From Flavobacteriaceae bacterium (GTDB taxonomy: Bacteria > Bacteroidota > Bacteroidia > Flavobacteriales > Flavobacteriaceae), in contig CANGTQ010000001.1 of assembly GCA_947456955.1 (NCBI GenBank), positions 1 through 64,000 of the forward strand: a stretch of 64,000 nt of DNA. Reading direction: 5' to 3'. Numbering within the stretch: position 1 is the stretch's first letter; the number at the start of each line of letters is the position of its first letter. Position numbers and translations under genes: made by a program. The notes below the pieces were generated by a model. That model had not been told where the DNA came from. It saw nothing but the letters and a program-made list of their open reading frames with translations, and ran no database searches. Shown piece by piece: positions 39,320-49,874 of this stretch.

Positions 39320-41767
39320 TTAAACATTTCCAATTCTAATTACGTCGGCAAAAATCCCTGATGCTGTAACCGCTGCACCTGCGCCAGCACCTTTAATGAT
39401 TAAGGGTTGGTCAATATAACGTTCGGTGTAGAATTCAACGATATTGTCTTTTCCTTCCAGATTGTAAAACGGACTTTCTTTAGGAATGAATTGCAAACCA
39501 ACCGATGCTTTTCCGTTATCAAACTTGGCCACAAATTTAATGCGACTGTCTTTTGATTTGGCATCCTCTAATAGCTTGTTGAAATGCGCGTCATGCTTCG
39601 TTAGTGATTTAAAAAAATCGTCATTGTTAGTTGTGTCCATACATTCTTTTGGTAGGAAACAATTGTTTTCAATTTCTTCTATATCCATTTTATAACCGCT
39701 TTCGCGTATAAGGATTAATATCTTTCGAGCCACATCAACACCACTTAAATCGATTTTTGGATCAGGCTCTGTAAAGCCTTGAACGCCTGCCTCTTTAACT
39801 GCATCGTGAAAATTATAAGTTTCACTAAAATTATTAAAAATAAAGTTCAAACTTCCTGATAAAACGGCTTGGATTTTATTTACTTTATCACCCGAAGCAA
39901 TCAAATGTTTTAGTGTATCAATGATTGGTAATCCGGCACCAACATTCGTTTCAAATAGGAAAGGAGCATTGTATTTTCGGGAAAGATTTTTAAGGTTTTT
40001 ATAATTGTCATATTCAGATGAACAAGCAATTTTGTTACACGTAACTACCGCGATATTTTGGCTTAAGAACTTATCATAAATGTTTGCAATATCATAGTTT
40101 GCGGTAATATCAACAAAAATACTATTTCGTAAGTTGAGGTCTTTTACTTTGGCAATAAAATTTTCTACGTTTGTTTTTTCTCCTCCGGCAACAGCAGCTT
40201 TCCAATCTTTTAGATTGATTCCTTCTTCGTCAAAAACCATAGTTCTTGAGTTTGCCATTGCTATGACACGAAGGTTGATTTTCAGATTTTCTTTTAGGAA
40301 TTTTTTCTGCTGACTGATTTGGTCAACAAATTTTTCTCCGACATTTCCAACACCCATTACAAATAGATTCAACTGCTTGGTATTGTCTTCAAAGAAACGT
40401 TCGTGAAGCGTATTTAGTGCTTTTTTCACATCTTTTTCATTGATAACTACAGAGATGTTTCTTTCTGATGCACCTTGAGCTATAGCTCTAATGTTTACGT
40501 TGTTTTTTCCAAGTGTGCTAAACATTTTACCGCTGATTCCCTGATGATTTTTCATGCTTTCGCCAACTAAAGCAACGATGCACAAGTCTTTTTCCACAAT
40601 GGTTGGATCAACTCTGTTTTGAGTAATCTCAATTTCAAAAGTTTTATCGATGGCTGCTTTGGCTCTGTCGGCTTCGGCATTAAGAATTCCAATACAAATG
40701 GAATGTTCTGAAGAAGCCTGGGTAATAAAAATTACATTTATATTATTTTGCGAAAGCACTTCGAATAAACGTTTGGAAGAACCTGCAACTCCAATCATTC
40801 CAGAGCCTTCGAGTGTAAGTAAGGCAATGTTGTCGATATGCGAAATTCCTTTGATGGGGTTGGCTGTTGCTTTTGGAGTATCAGAAATTAATGTTCCATA
40901 TATTTCTGGTTCAAAAGTGTTTTTAATGAAAATAGGAATGCTGTCTTTTAAGACGGGCTGTATGGTTGGTGGATATAATACTTTGGCACCAAAATGCGAG
41001 AGTTCCATAGCTTCCTGATACGATATGGTTTCTATTGGCTGTGCTTGTTTTACTATCTTCGGATTGGCGGTAAACATTCCGTTTACATCGGTCCAGATTT
41101 CTAAAACTTCAGCTTTTACAGCTGCAGCAATAATTGCAGCAGTATAATCAGAACCGCCACGACCAAGCGTTGTAATATTACCATCTAGTGAAGAAGCAAT
41201 AAAACCGGGAAATAACACAACCTGATTGGTATTGGACTTGAAATAATCGGAAATCAATTTATTGGTTACTGAAAAATCCACACTTGCTTTTCCGAAGTTG
41301 GAATCGGTTTTAATTAGCTCTCGACTGTCTTTAAAAGTTGAATTGCTTACTTTTTGTTTCAGTGCTACGGCAATAATTTGAGAGGATAATAATTCACCAA
41401 ATCCTGCTACAATATCAGCGGTTCTATTTGACAATTCGCCCAACAGATAACAGCCGTCTAATAATGTTTTTAAGTGATTGATATGGCTATTAATTGTTTC
41501 AATAATTTCGCTTTGTTCACTTAAGAGAATTAATTCGTCAATAGCATCTTTGTGTTTTTTTTCTATCTGACTAACAATATCTTTATAGTATTTGTCTTTT
41601 GCAGAAGCTGTTTTCCCGGCTAATAGTAACATATCGGTTATGCCACTAAAAGCGGAAACAACTACGGCCAGTTTATCTTCCTTGCTTTTGTTTGTTACAA
41701 TTGCTATTGTTTTTGAAATATTTTCTGAATTGGCAACTGAGGTTCCGCCAAATTTTAATACTATCAT
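39320..41767 (-). CDS. thrA: Bifunctional aspartate kinase/homoserine dehydrogenase I
   Basis: MIVLKFGGTSVANSENI; ACT region; homoserine dehydrogenase FVMGVGNVGEKFVDQI..., LSGSLNFIFNNFSE, GFTEPDPKIDLSGVDVARKILILIRESG. Confidence 0.96.
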   Translation of the reverse strand: MIVLKFGGTSVANSENISKTIAIVTNKSKEDKLAVVVSAFSGITDMLLLAGKTASAKDKYYKDIVSQIEKKHKDAIDELILLSEQSEIIETINSHINHLKTLLDGCYLLGELSNRTADIVAGFGELLSSQIIAVALKQKVSNSTFKDSRELIKTDSNFGKASVDFSVTNKLISDYFKSNTNQVVLFPGFIASSLDGNITTLGRGGSDYTAAIIAAAVKAEVLEIWTDVNGMFTANPKIVKQAQPIETISYQEAMELSHFGAKVLYPPTIQPVLKDSIPIFIKNTFEPEIYGTLISDTPKATANPIKGISHIDNIALLTLEGSGMIGVAGSSKRLFEVLSQNNINVIFITQASSEHSICIGILNAEADRAKAAIDKTFEIEITQNRVDPTIVEKDLCIVALVGESMKNHQGISGKMFSTLGKNNVNIRAIAQGASERNISVVINEKDVKKALNTLHERFFEDNTKQLNLFVMGVGNVGEKFVDQISQQKKFLKENLKINLRVIAMANSRTMVFDEEGINLKDWKAAVAGGEKTNVENFIAKVKDLNLRNSIFVDITANYDIANIYDKFLSQNIAVVTCNKIACSSEYDNYKNLKNLSRKYNAPFLFETNVGAGLPIIDTLKHLIASGDKVNKIQAVLSGSLNFIFNNFSETYNFHDAVKEAGVQGFTEPDPKIDLSGVDVARKILILIRESGYKMDIEEIENNCFLPKECMDTTNNDDFFKSLTKHDAHFNKLLEDAKSKDSRIKFVAKFDNGKASVGLQFIPKESPFYNLEGKDNIVEFYTERYIDQPLIIKGAGAGAAVTASGIFADVIRIGNV

Positions 41768-41802
41768 TCTTTCTATTTTTTTTATGGAAATGTAAGGTTA
41801 TT

Positions 41803-41829
41803 ATTTTTCTTCTTTCATCATGAAAGAAC
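41803..41829. promoter_or_regulatory. Palindromic hairpin between thr leader ORF and thrA
   Basis: TTCTTTCATCATGAAAGAA inverted repeat. Confidence 0.5.
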
Positions 41830-41852
41830 AGGTCACAGGATTATATGAAAAA

Positions 41853-41981
41853 TTATACCCCAAACGGGGTTGTAGTTGATGTGGTAGCAACAGTAGTTAC
41901 AGCTAATAAATTAGCTGCTGAAGTTAAAGTAACTATGTTTTCTTTATTCGACATGTTTTTCAAAAATACTACTTTTTGCAT
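41853..41981 (-). CDS. Candidate Thr-rich leader peptide of the thrABC operon: MQKVVFLKNMSNKENIVTLTSAANLLAVTTVATTSTTTPFGV* (alternative start at 41954)
   Basis: 42-aa ORF upstream of thrA, 9 Thr in total, 7 within TTVATTSTTT; ACCCC-GTTT-GGGGT hairpin overlaps its last codons, followed by ATAATTTTT. Confidence 0.6.
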   Translation of the reverse strand: MQKVVFLKNMSNKENIVTLTSAANLLAVTTVATTSTTTPFGV

Positions 41982-42163
41982 AGTAAAAAAGTATTAATAC
42001 CATTTTTATTAAAGTCGTAATAATATCGATAGTAGTCAAAAAAAATAAACATTTTTCTAATTTAGAGAGACTTTCATTATTAAATTCTCAATAAAATACT
42101 ATGAACAAAACTTGTTTTTTAACTATTGTTTATTGAATTTTGAACACAATTTGTAAACTAAAA

Positions 42164-43666
42164 ATGGAAAACACGCATTATATCAGTTCGGAAGTATTGA
42201 CATTAGAGACTTTACAGGAAATTATATCTCTACATAAATCAATTTCACTTTCTGAGGAATCTAGAATTAATATTCAAAAATGCAGAGAATATTTGGATAA
42301 AAAGTTGGTAAACAACGACAAACCAATTTATGGCATAAATACTGGTTTTGGGTCTTTATGCAATGTGAAAATTTCTAATGAAGATTTATCACAACTTCAG
42401 GAAAATCTGGTAAAATCTCATGCTTGTGGTACTGGAGATATTGTGCCAAATGAAATTGTAAAGATTATGCTATTGCTTAAAATTCAGTCTTTGAGCTACG
42501 GGCATTCCGGAGTGCAATTGCTGACAGTGGAACGTTTGATCGATTTTTATAACAACGATGTTCTTCCTATAATTTATACTCAAGGTTCCCTTGGTGCCAG
42601 TGGTGATTTAGCTCCATTAGCACATTTGTCATTGCCATTGTTGGGTCTAGGTGAAGTAAATTTTCAAGGTACTAAAATACAGTCTTCTGAAGTGTTGAAG
42701 AAGTTTAATTGGGAACCAATAGTTTTACAATCAAAAGAGGGTTTGGCCTTGTTAAATGGTACTCAGTTTATGAGTTCTTATGGCTGTTATATCTTGTTGA
42801 AAGCTATCAAGTACTCTTATTTTGCTGATGTAATTTCAGCCGTTTCTTTAGAAGGATTTGACGGAAGAATTGAACCCTTTCATGAACTAATTCATATGGT
42901 TCGTCCTCATAAAGGACAAATAGTAACGGCAAGAAGGATTAAAGAGATTCTGGAAGGCAGCCAAATTATTTTGCAACAAAAAGCACACGTTCAAGACCCT
43001 TATTCTTTCCGTTGTATACCACAAGTACATGGCGCTTCAAAGGATACAATTGATTATGTTAAAAAAGTTTTCAAAACCGAAATCAATTCGGTTACAGATA
43101 ATCCAAACATATTTGTTGGCGAAGATGTCATTATTTCTGGAGGAAATTTCCATGGGCAGCCTTTGGCTTTAGCTTTGGATTTTCTTGCCATAGCTTTAGC
43201 CGAATTAGGAAGTATTTCCGAAAGAAGAACCTACCAACTCATTTCAGGTTTGCGAGGTTTGCCAGCATTTTTGATTGACAATCCGGGACTAAACTCAGGC
43301 TTTATGATTCCGCAATATACGGCGGCCAGTATTGCCAGTCAAAACAAACAATTAGCTACTCCGGCATGTATAGATAGTATTGTTTCAAGTAACGGGCAAG
43401 AAGATCATGTAAGTATGGGAGCCAACTCGGCTACTAAGTGCTTAAAGGTTATGGAAAACCTTGAAAGAATTCTGGCGATAGAATTAATGAATGCTTCTCA
43501 AGCCATTCATTTCAGAGAACCATTGCAATCAAGTGCCTTTATTGAAATGTTCTTGAAGTCTTACAGAGCTGATGTGCCATTGGTTAAAGAAGACAGAATT
43601 CTACATTACGACATTGAAAACTCGGTTGCCTTTTTAAATAGTTTTATAGTTGAATTGGAAGATTAA
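42164..43666 (+). CDS. hutH: Histidine ammonia-lyase
   Basis: YGINTGFGSLCNVKIS; TQGSLGASGDLAPLAHLSLPLLG MIO motif (ASG); start M9 of the track ORF preferred. Confidence 0.95.
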   Translation: MENTHYISSEVLTLETLQEIISLHKSISLSEESRINIQKCREYLDKKLVNNDKPIYGINTGFGSLCNVKISNEDLSQLQENLVKSHACGTGDIVPNEIVKIMLLLKIQSLSYGHSGVQLLTVERLIDFYNNDVLPIIYTQGSLGASGDLAPLAHLSLPLLGLGEVNFQGTKIQSSEVLKKFNWEPIVLQSKEGLALLNGTQFMSSYGCYILLKAIKYSYFADVISAVSLEGFDGRIEPFHELIHMVRPHKGQIVTARRIKEILEGSQIILQQKAHVQDPYSFRCIPQVHGASKDTIDYVKKVFKTEINSVTDNPNIFVGEDVIISGGNFHGQPLALALDFLAIALAELGSISERRTYQLISGLRGLPAFLIDNPGLNSGFMIPQYTAASIASQNKQLATPACIDSIVSSNGQEDHVSMGANSATKCLKVMENLERILAIELMNASQAIHFREPLQSSAFIEMFLKSYRADVPLVKEDRILHYDIENSVAFLNSFIVELED

Positions 43667-44028
43667 ATCTGCAGCATAAAACTCAACAAGCCCAATACAG
43701 CAGGAACAGCTTGTACAAAGAAAATTCTTTTAGAAGCAGTCATAGCGCCATAAACTCCAGCTATCAAAACACAGGACAGAAAAAAAACGGCGGTGTTTTT
43801 GCTCCAATCAAGATCTGTGATACAAAGTGACCAAATCAATCCCGCAGCGAGAAAGCCGTTATATAAGCCTTGGTTTGCGGCCATGACTTTGGTTTTTTCA
43901 AATTGATCTTCGGGAATGTTTTTAAACACATTTCTGCCCCGGGTTGTCCAGGCAAACATTTCGAACCAAAGGATGTAAAGGTGTAATAGCGCAATAAATC
44001 CGACGATGAGTTGAGATAAAATGTTCAT
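43663..44028 (-). CDS. DUF1304 family membrane protein
   Basis: HLYILWFEMFAWTTRGRNVF...MAANQGLYNGFLAAGLIW...GVYGAMTASKRIFFVQAVPAVLGL. Confidence 0.85.
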   Translation of the reverse strand: MNILSQLIVGFIALLHLYILWFEMFAWTTRGRNVFKNIPEDQFEKTKVMAANQGLYNGFLAAGLIWSLCITDLDWSKNTAVFFLSCVLIAGVYGAMTASKRIFFVQAVPAVLGLLSFMLQI

Positions 44029-44108
44029 AATTATTCTTTTAAGATGTTACACAATGCAGTCTCTAAATGTTTCGAGTCTGTTCTTATTCATAATCTAATT
44101 AGCATTCA

Positions 44109-44318
44109 TTATTTATTTAGAAAATCAGACTTGTTATCTTTTGTTATTTTAAGTATTAATAGCACAATAACAATGGCTTCAGATACTAATCCAATAGAAA
44201 GCAAAGTGTTTTCGGTTATTCCTGCATATGTCCAATGCATAATTTTGAATAAAGCTCCAATGACAACCAGTATCATCGCTAAAAAAAATAGAATTAAAAG
44301 ATGCTTGTTTTTTATCAT
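44109..44318 (-). CDS. Small GldL-like two-TM membrane protein
   Basis: LILFFLAMILVVIGALFKIMHWTYAG resembles the GldL N-terminal membrane segment. Confidence 0.65.
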   Translation of the reverse strand: MIKNKHLLILFFLAMILVVIGALFKIMHWTYAGITENTLLSIGLVSEAIVIVLLILKITKDNKSDFLNK

Positions 44319-44332
44319 TGTATTTGAAATTA

Positions 44333-44360
44333 AAAAGCCACGAATAAATCCGTGGCTTAA
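44333..44360. terminator. Terminator
   Basis: AAGCCACG-AATAAATC-CGTGGCTT. Confidence 0.8.
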
Positions 44361-44377
44361 AGTTACTTTATTATTTT

Positions 44378-46921
44378 TTAACTCGCAGATTTTTTAGCTT
44401 TTTGTATGGCAACAGTTAGCTCTTGTGCAGTTTCGTCTAAATCCATAAAGATAATATCTCCCGATGCAATTTTGGAAGTGATTATTTCCTCTGCTAATGC
44501 ATCTTCAACATATTTTTGAATAGCTCTTTTGAGTGGACGCGCTCCAAATTGTTTGTCAAAACCTTTTTCAGCTATGAATGCTTTAGCTTTATCTGAAAGA
44601 TTTAATGTGTATCCTAATTCTGAAACTCTACCAAATAGTTTCTTTAATTCGATTTCGATAATCAAATCGATATCGTGTTTTTCTAACGGATTAAAGACAA
44701 TTACGTCGTCTATTCGGTTTAAGAATTCAGGAGCAAAGGTTTTCTTCAAAGCATTTTCGATAATGCTCTTTGAATTATCATCAGCTTGCGCAATTTTTGC
44801 CGCAGTTCCGAATCCAACACCTTGTCCAAAATCTTTCAATTGACGTGCACCAACATTAGAAGTCATAATGATTATCGTGTTTTTGAAATCGATTTTTCGA
44901 CCTAAACTATCAGTAAGATAACCATCATCTAAAACTTGCAACATCATGTTAAAAACATCGGGATGTGCTTTTTCAATTTCATCTAAAAGGACTACACAGT
45001 ATGGTTTTCTTCTGACTTTTTCTGTTAATTGCCCACCCTCTTCATAACCTACATATCCCGGAGGAGCACCGATTAATCTGGAAATTGCGAATTTCTCCAT
45101 GTATTCGCTCATGTCAATTCTAATCAAAGCATCTTCAGAGTCGAATAATTCTTTGGCTAAAACTTTAGCTAACTGTGTTTTTCCAACACCGGTTTGTCCT
45201 AAGAAAATAAACGAACCAATTGGGCGATTTGGGTCTTTCAAACCGGCACGATTTCTTTGAATCGAACGAGAGATTTTTAATACAGCTTCGTCTTGACCAA
45301 TTACTTTTCCTTTGATTAAATCAGGTAAGTGAGCCAATTTGTTACTTTCTGTTTGTGCAATACGATTCACAGGAATTCCTGTCATCATTGATACAACATC
45401 GGCAACATTATCTTCAGTTACCTGAATACGATTGCTTTTAGAATCTTCTTCCCATTGTTCTTGCGCAATGGCTAAGTCTTTTTCTAAACGCTTTTCATCG
45501 TCACGAAGTTTTGCAGCTTCTTCATATTTCTGTTTCTTAACTACTGAATTTTTTAAATCGCGCACTTCTTCCAACTGACGTTCTAAATCCAAAATTTGTT
45601 TCGGAACATCAATATTGGTAATGTGAACTCTTGAACCAGCTTCATCCAAAGCGTCAATAGCTTTGTCCGGAAGAAAACGCTCTGACATGTACCTGTTGGT
45701 CAATTTAACACAGGCTTCAATTGCTTCGTCAGTGTATGTTACGCTATGGTGATCTTCGTATTTGTTTTTGATGTTATTTAGAATCGTAATAGTTTCTTCA
45801 ACCGAAGTTGGTTCAACAATTACTTTTTGGAAACGTCTTTCTAACGCACCGTCTTTTTCAATATACTGTCTGTATTCATCAAGTGTAGTAGCACCAATAC
45901 ATTGGATTTCGCCTCTTGCTAAAGCAGGTTTGAACATATTGGAAGCATCAAGTGAACCTGTTGCGCCACCAGCACCTACGATAGTGTGAATTTCGTCAAT
46001 GAAAAGAATAATATCGTCATTCTTTTCTAATTCGTTCATCACGGCTTTCATTCTTTCTTCAAATTGTCCACGGTATTTTGTTCCGGCAACTAAAGACGCT
46101 AAATCTAAAGTCACCACTCTTTTGTTGAATAAAATTCGGGATACTTTCTTTTGAATAATTCGTAACGCTAAACCTTCGGCTATGGCAGATTTACCAACAC
46201 CAGGTTCACCGATTAATAGTGGATTGTTTTTCTTTCTTCTGCTAAGGATTTGAGAAACTCTTTCAATCTCTTTTTCACGACCAACCACTGGGTCGAGTTT
46301 TCCTTCTTCTGCCATCTCGGTTAAATCACGCCCAAAATTATCCAAAACAGGCGTTTTAGATTTTTTATTGGTCTTATTTGCCGGATTATTAAAACTGCCT
46401 TCTTTCAAACTGTCATCTTGACCTGAGTCGTCATTATATGATTCGTTTGTTGGCAAATTATCATTAAAATCTTCTTCGCTTGGTGTCATGTTTAAATATT
46501 GTTCTTTAACTACATTATAGTCTATTTTAAGACGATGCAGTAGTTTGGTTGTTGGGTCATTCTCATTTCTTAAAATACACAATAATAGATGTGCCGTACT
46601 GATAGACGAACTTTGAAATACTTTAGCTTCAAGAAAAGTAGTTTTCAATGCGCGTTCCGCTTGACGAGTCAAGTGTAGATTCTTCTTTTCGTTACTGATT
46701 TCCACATTTGGATTTGCCGGGCTGAGCACTTCAACCTTTTTTCGTAAATGTTCTAAATCAATAGAAAGATTATTGAGAATAGTAATTGCTTTACCATTTC
46801 CGTCTCTTAAAATACCAAGCATTAAATGCTCAGTTCCAATGAAGTCATGACCTAAACGCAAAGCCTCTTCTTTGCTGTAGGTTATCACATCTTTAACTCT
46901 TGGTGAAAAATTATCATCCAT
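44378..46921 (-). CDS. clpC: ATP-dependent Clp protease ATP-binding subunit ClpC
   Basis: [41 protein letters not shown]; two AAA+ modules; UVR-type middle motif [19 protein letters not shown]. Confidence 0.95.
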   Translation of the reverse strand: MDDNFSPRVKDVITYSKEEALRLGHDFIGTEHLMLGILRDGNGKAITILNNLSIDLEHLRKKVEVLSPANPNVEISNEKKNLHLTRQAERALKTTFLEAKVFQSSSISTAHLLLCILRNENDPTTKLLHRLKIDYNVVKEQYLNMTPSEEDFNDNLPTNESYNDDSGQDDSLKEGSFNNPANKTNKKSKTPVLDNFGRDLTEMAEEGKLDPVVGREKEIERVSQILSRRKKNNPLLIGEPGVGKSAIAEGLALRIIQKKVSRILFNKRVVTLDLASLVAGTKYRGQFEERMKAVMNELEKNDDIILFIDEIHTIVGAGGATGSLDASNMFKPALARGEIQCIGATTLDEYRQYIEKDGALERRFQKVIVEPTSVEETITILNNIKNKYEDHHSVTYTDEAIEACVKLTNRYMSERFLPDKAIDALDEAGSRVHITNIDVPKQILDLERQLEEVRDLKNSVVKKQKYEEAAKLRDDEKRLEKDLAIAQEQWEEDSKSNRIQVTEDNVADVVSMMTGIPVNRIAQTESNKLAHLPDLIKGKVIGQDEAVLKISRSIQRNRAGLKDPNRPIGSFIFLGQTGVGKTQLAKVLAKELFDSEDALIRIDMSEYMEKFAISRLIGAPPGYVGYEEGGQLTEKVRRKPYCVVLLDEIEKAHPDVFNMMLQVLDDGYLTDSLGRKIDFKNTIIIMTSNVGARQLKDFGQGVGFGTAAKIAQADDNSKSIIENALKKTFAPEFLNRIDDVIVFNPLEKHDIDLIIEIELKKLFGRVSELGYTLNLSDKAKAFIAEKGFDKQFGARPLKRAIQKYVEDALAEEIITSKIASGDIIFMDLDETAQELTVAIQKAKKSAS

Positions 46922-47184
46922 AAATATAGAATTGGTGATGTAAATTTAGTTGTTAAGGACAATTCTAACAAAAATCATTCCCTCTAAATGTACTGTCAGC
47001 TAATAGACAAAAAAAATGCCAATAATGAAAGCGGTTATACAAGTAATTTATTAACCAAAAACAACCCCTATTTTGTTAATAAATCATTGAAATTTATGAG
47101 CAAAAAAAGATATTAAAATTTTTAAATATTCTATATTAGCACGTTTTGAAATTGAACTAATTTTTATTAAATAATTTATAATAT

Positions 47185-49806
47185 ATGTCTGACGGAGAAA
47201 GGTTAATTCCGATTAACATCGAAGATGAAATGAAATCAGCTTACATCGATTATTCGATGTCGGTTATTGTCTCAAGAGCATTGCCAGACGTGCGTGATGG
47301 TTTAAAACCAGTGCACCGAAGAGTGTTATACGGAATGTATGATTTAGGAGTTTTTTCAAATAGAGCTCACAAAAAATCCGCAAGAATTGTTGGAGAGGTT
47401 TTAGGAAAGTATCACCCACATGGAGATACTTCGGTTTATGATGCTATGGTTCGTATGGCTCAGGAATGGAGTTTACGTTACTTATTGGTTGACGGTCAAG
47501 GTAACTTTGGTTCTATTGATGGAGATAGTCCAGCCGCTATGCGTTATACGGAGGCTAGAATGAAAAAAATGTCAGAAGACATTATGGCAGATATCGACAA
47601 AGAGACAGTTGACTTTCAATTGAATTTTGACGATACATTGCAAGAGCCCACAGTAATGCCAACTCGTGTTCCAAATTTATTAATAAACGGAGCATCCGGA
47701 ATTGCAGTTGGTATGGCTACTAACATGGCGCCACATAATTTAACTGAAGTTATCGACGGAACTTTAGCTTACATTGATAATAATGATATAGAGATTGACG
47801 AATTAATCACACATATCAAAGCACCGGATTTTCCAACTGGAGGAACGATCTATGGTATGGAAGGAGTTCGTGAAGCATTCAAAACAGGAAGAGGAAGAAT
47901 TGTTATTCGAGCAAAAATAAGTTTTGAGGAATCAAACGGAAGAGAGGCTATCATAGTTTCTGAAATTCCATATCAGGTGAACAAGGCAGAAATGATTAAG
48001 AAAACTGCCGATTTGATTAACGATAAAAAGATTGAAGGTATTTCAAACATCCGTGACGAATCGGATAGAAACGGTATGCGTATCGTTTATGAATTAAAGC
48101 GTGATGCTGTTCCTAATGTAGTTTTGAATACGCTATATAAGTTCACGCAATTGCAATCTTCCTTCAGTGTTAATAATATAGCGCTGGTAAAAGGAAGGCC
48201 ACAAATGTTGAATGTAAAAGATTTAATTCACTATTTCATAGAGCATCGCCATGAAGTTGTAATTAGAAGAACACAATTCGAATTGCGCAAAGCAGAAGAA
48301 AGAGCTCATATTTTAGAAGGTTTAATTATTGCTTCAGATAATATAGATGAAGTAATTGCTTTGATCCGTTCTTCTAAAGATGGTGATGAAGCTAGAGGTA
48401 AATTGATTGAAAGATTTGGTTTATCAGACATTCAAGCTAGAGCGATAGTAGAAATGCGTCTACGTCAGTTAACAGGTTTAGAGCAAGACAAGTTAAGAGC
48501 AGAGTATGAAGAAATCATGAAATTAATTCAACGTTTGAGAGATTTGTTAGCAAACAAAGAATTGAGAATGGAATTGATTAAAGAAGAACTAATCGAAATC
48601 AGAGATAAATATGGAGATGCTCGTCGTTCGCTTATTGAATATTCTGGTGGCGATGTAAGTATTGAAGATTTAATTGCTGATGAGAATGTAGTTATCACAA
48701 TCTCTCACGCAGGATATATCAAGCGTACAAACCTTACCGAATACAAAACACAGAATAGAGGAGGAGTTGGACAAAAAAGTGCCGGAACAAGAGATCAGGA
48801 TTTCTTAGAGCATATGTATGTGGCCACAAACCATCAATACATGATGTTCTTTACGCAAAAAGGAAAATGTTTCTGGATGCGTGTATATGAAATTCCGGAA
48901 GGTAGTAAAACCGCAAAAGGAAGAGCATTGCAAAACCTTATCAATATAGAATCTGATGATAAGGTAAAAGCATTTATCTGCACCCAAGATTTAAAAGATA
49001 AAGAATATACCAATAGCCACAACCTTATTATGGTTACCAAAAAAGGGCAGGTTAAGAAAACTTCTTTAGACAAATATTCTAAACCAAGAGTTAACGGAGT
49101 TGCGGCAATTACTATCAGAGAAGATGACGAATTGTTGGGCGCACAATTAACAAATGGTCAAAGCCAAATTATATTGGCTGTTAAGTCCGGAAAATTAGTT
49201 CGTTTCGAAGAGACTAAAACACGTCCGATGGGAAGAACAGCTTCCGGTGTGCGTGGAATTACCTTAAAGGATGAAACCGATGAAGTAATTGGGATGGTAA
49301 CTGTAAACGACATGGAAAGTGAAATTCTGGTAGTTGCTGAAAACGGTTACGGAAAACGTTCTTCACTTGATGAATACAGAATTACAAACCGTGGTGGAAA
49401 AGGAGTTAAAACACTTAACATTACGGAGAAAACAGGTAAACTGATTTCAATTAATTCGGTTACAGATGCTGATGATTTGATGATTATCAATAAATCTGGA
49501 TTAACAATTAGAATGGCGGTTGAAGATTTGAGAGTAATGGGAAGAGCAACGCAAGGTGTGAAACTTATTAATATTAAAGGAAACGACTCCATTGCTGCAG
49601 TTACCAAAGTGATGAAAGATGATGTCTCAGAACCTGAAATTGACGAAGATGGAAATATTATTGAAGTTGAAACTATCGAAAGAGTAAAACCAGTTTTAGA
49701 AGTTCTTGAAGATGATGGTTCAGACGATGATGACGATGATGATGATGACGAAGTAATTGAAGATGATGATGCTGATACTGAAGATGATACTGAAGACGAT
49801 GAATAA
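47185..49806 (+). CDS. gyrA: DNA gyrase subunit A with acidic C-terminal tail
   Basis: [93 protein letters not shown] GyrA-box-like. Confidence 0.95.
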   Translation: MSDGERLIPINIEDEMKSAYIDYSMSVIVSRALPDVRDGLKPVHRRVLYGMYDLGVFSNRAHKKSARIVGEVLGKYHPHGDTSVYDAMVRMAQEWSLRYLLVDGQGNFGSIDGDSPAAMRYTEARMKKMSEDIMADIDKETVDFQLNFDDTLQEPTVMPTRVPNLLINGASGIAVGMATNMAPHNLTEVIDGTLAYIDNNDIEIDELITHIKAPDFPTGGTIYGMEGVREAFKTGRGRIVIRAKISFEESNGREAIIVSEIPYQVNKAEMIKKTADLINDKKIEGISNIRDESDRNGMRIVYELKRDAVPNVVLNTLYKFTQLQSSFSVNNIALVKGRPQMLNVKDLIHYFIEHRHEVVIRRTQFELRKAEERAHILEGLIIASDNIDEVIALIRSSKDGDEARGKLIERFGLSDIQARAIVEMRLRQLTGLEQDKLRAEYEEIMKLIQRLRDLLANKELRMELIKEELIEIRDKYGDARRSLIEYSGGDVSIEDLIADENVVITISHAGYIKRTNLTEYKTQNRGGVGQKSAGTRDQDFLEHMYVATNHQYMMFFTQKGKCFWMRVYEIPEGSKTAKGRALQNLINIESDDKVKAFICTQDLKDKEYTNSHNLIMVTKKGQVKKTSLDKYSKPRVNGVAAITIREDDELLGAQLTNGQSQIILAVKSGKLVRFEETKTRPMGRTASGVRGITLKDETDEVIGMVTVNDMESEILVVAENGYGKRSSLDEYRITNRGGKGVKTLNITEKTGKLISINSVTDADDLMIINKSGLTIRMAVEDLRVMGRATQGVKLINIKGNDSIAAVTKVMKDDVSEPEIDEDGNIIEVETIERVKPVLEVLEDDGSDDDDDDDDDEVIEDDDADTEDDTEDDE

Positions 49807-49814
49807 AAAACAAA

Positions 49815-49851
49815 AAAATCACCAATTAGAATTTTTTAATTGGTGATTTTA
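49815..49851 (+). terminator. Terminator after gyrA
   Basis: AAATCACCAATTAGAATTTTTTAATTGGTGATTTT. Confidence 0.85.
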
Positions 49852-49874
49852 ATTATAAATTAAAAATAAATAAA

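Noticed and set aside
42140-42163. N-terminal extension MNTICKLK of HutH and analogous extensions of truA, fumC, the thioesterase, the TonB receptor and menE-like gene
   Set aside because: Extensions lie in low-complexity leaders or overlap upstream genes; homologous starts are downstream
44044-44397. 117-aa plus-strand ORF opposite the GldL-like gene
   Set aside because: Antisense to a plausible small membrane protein and runs through the terminator into clpC; no recognisable domain
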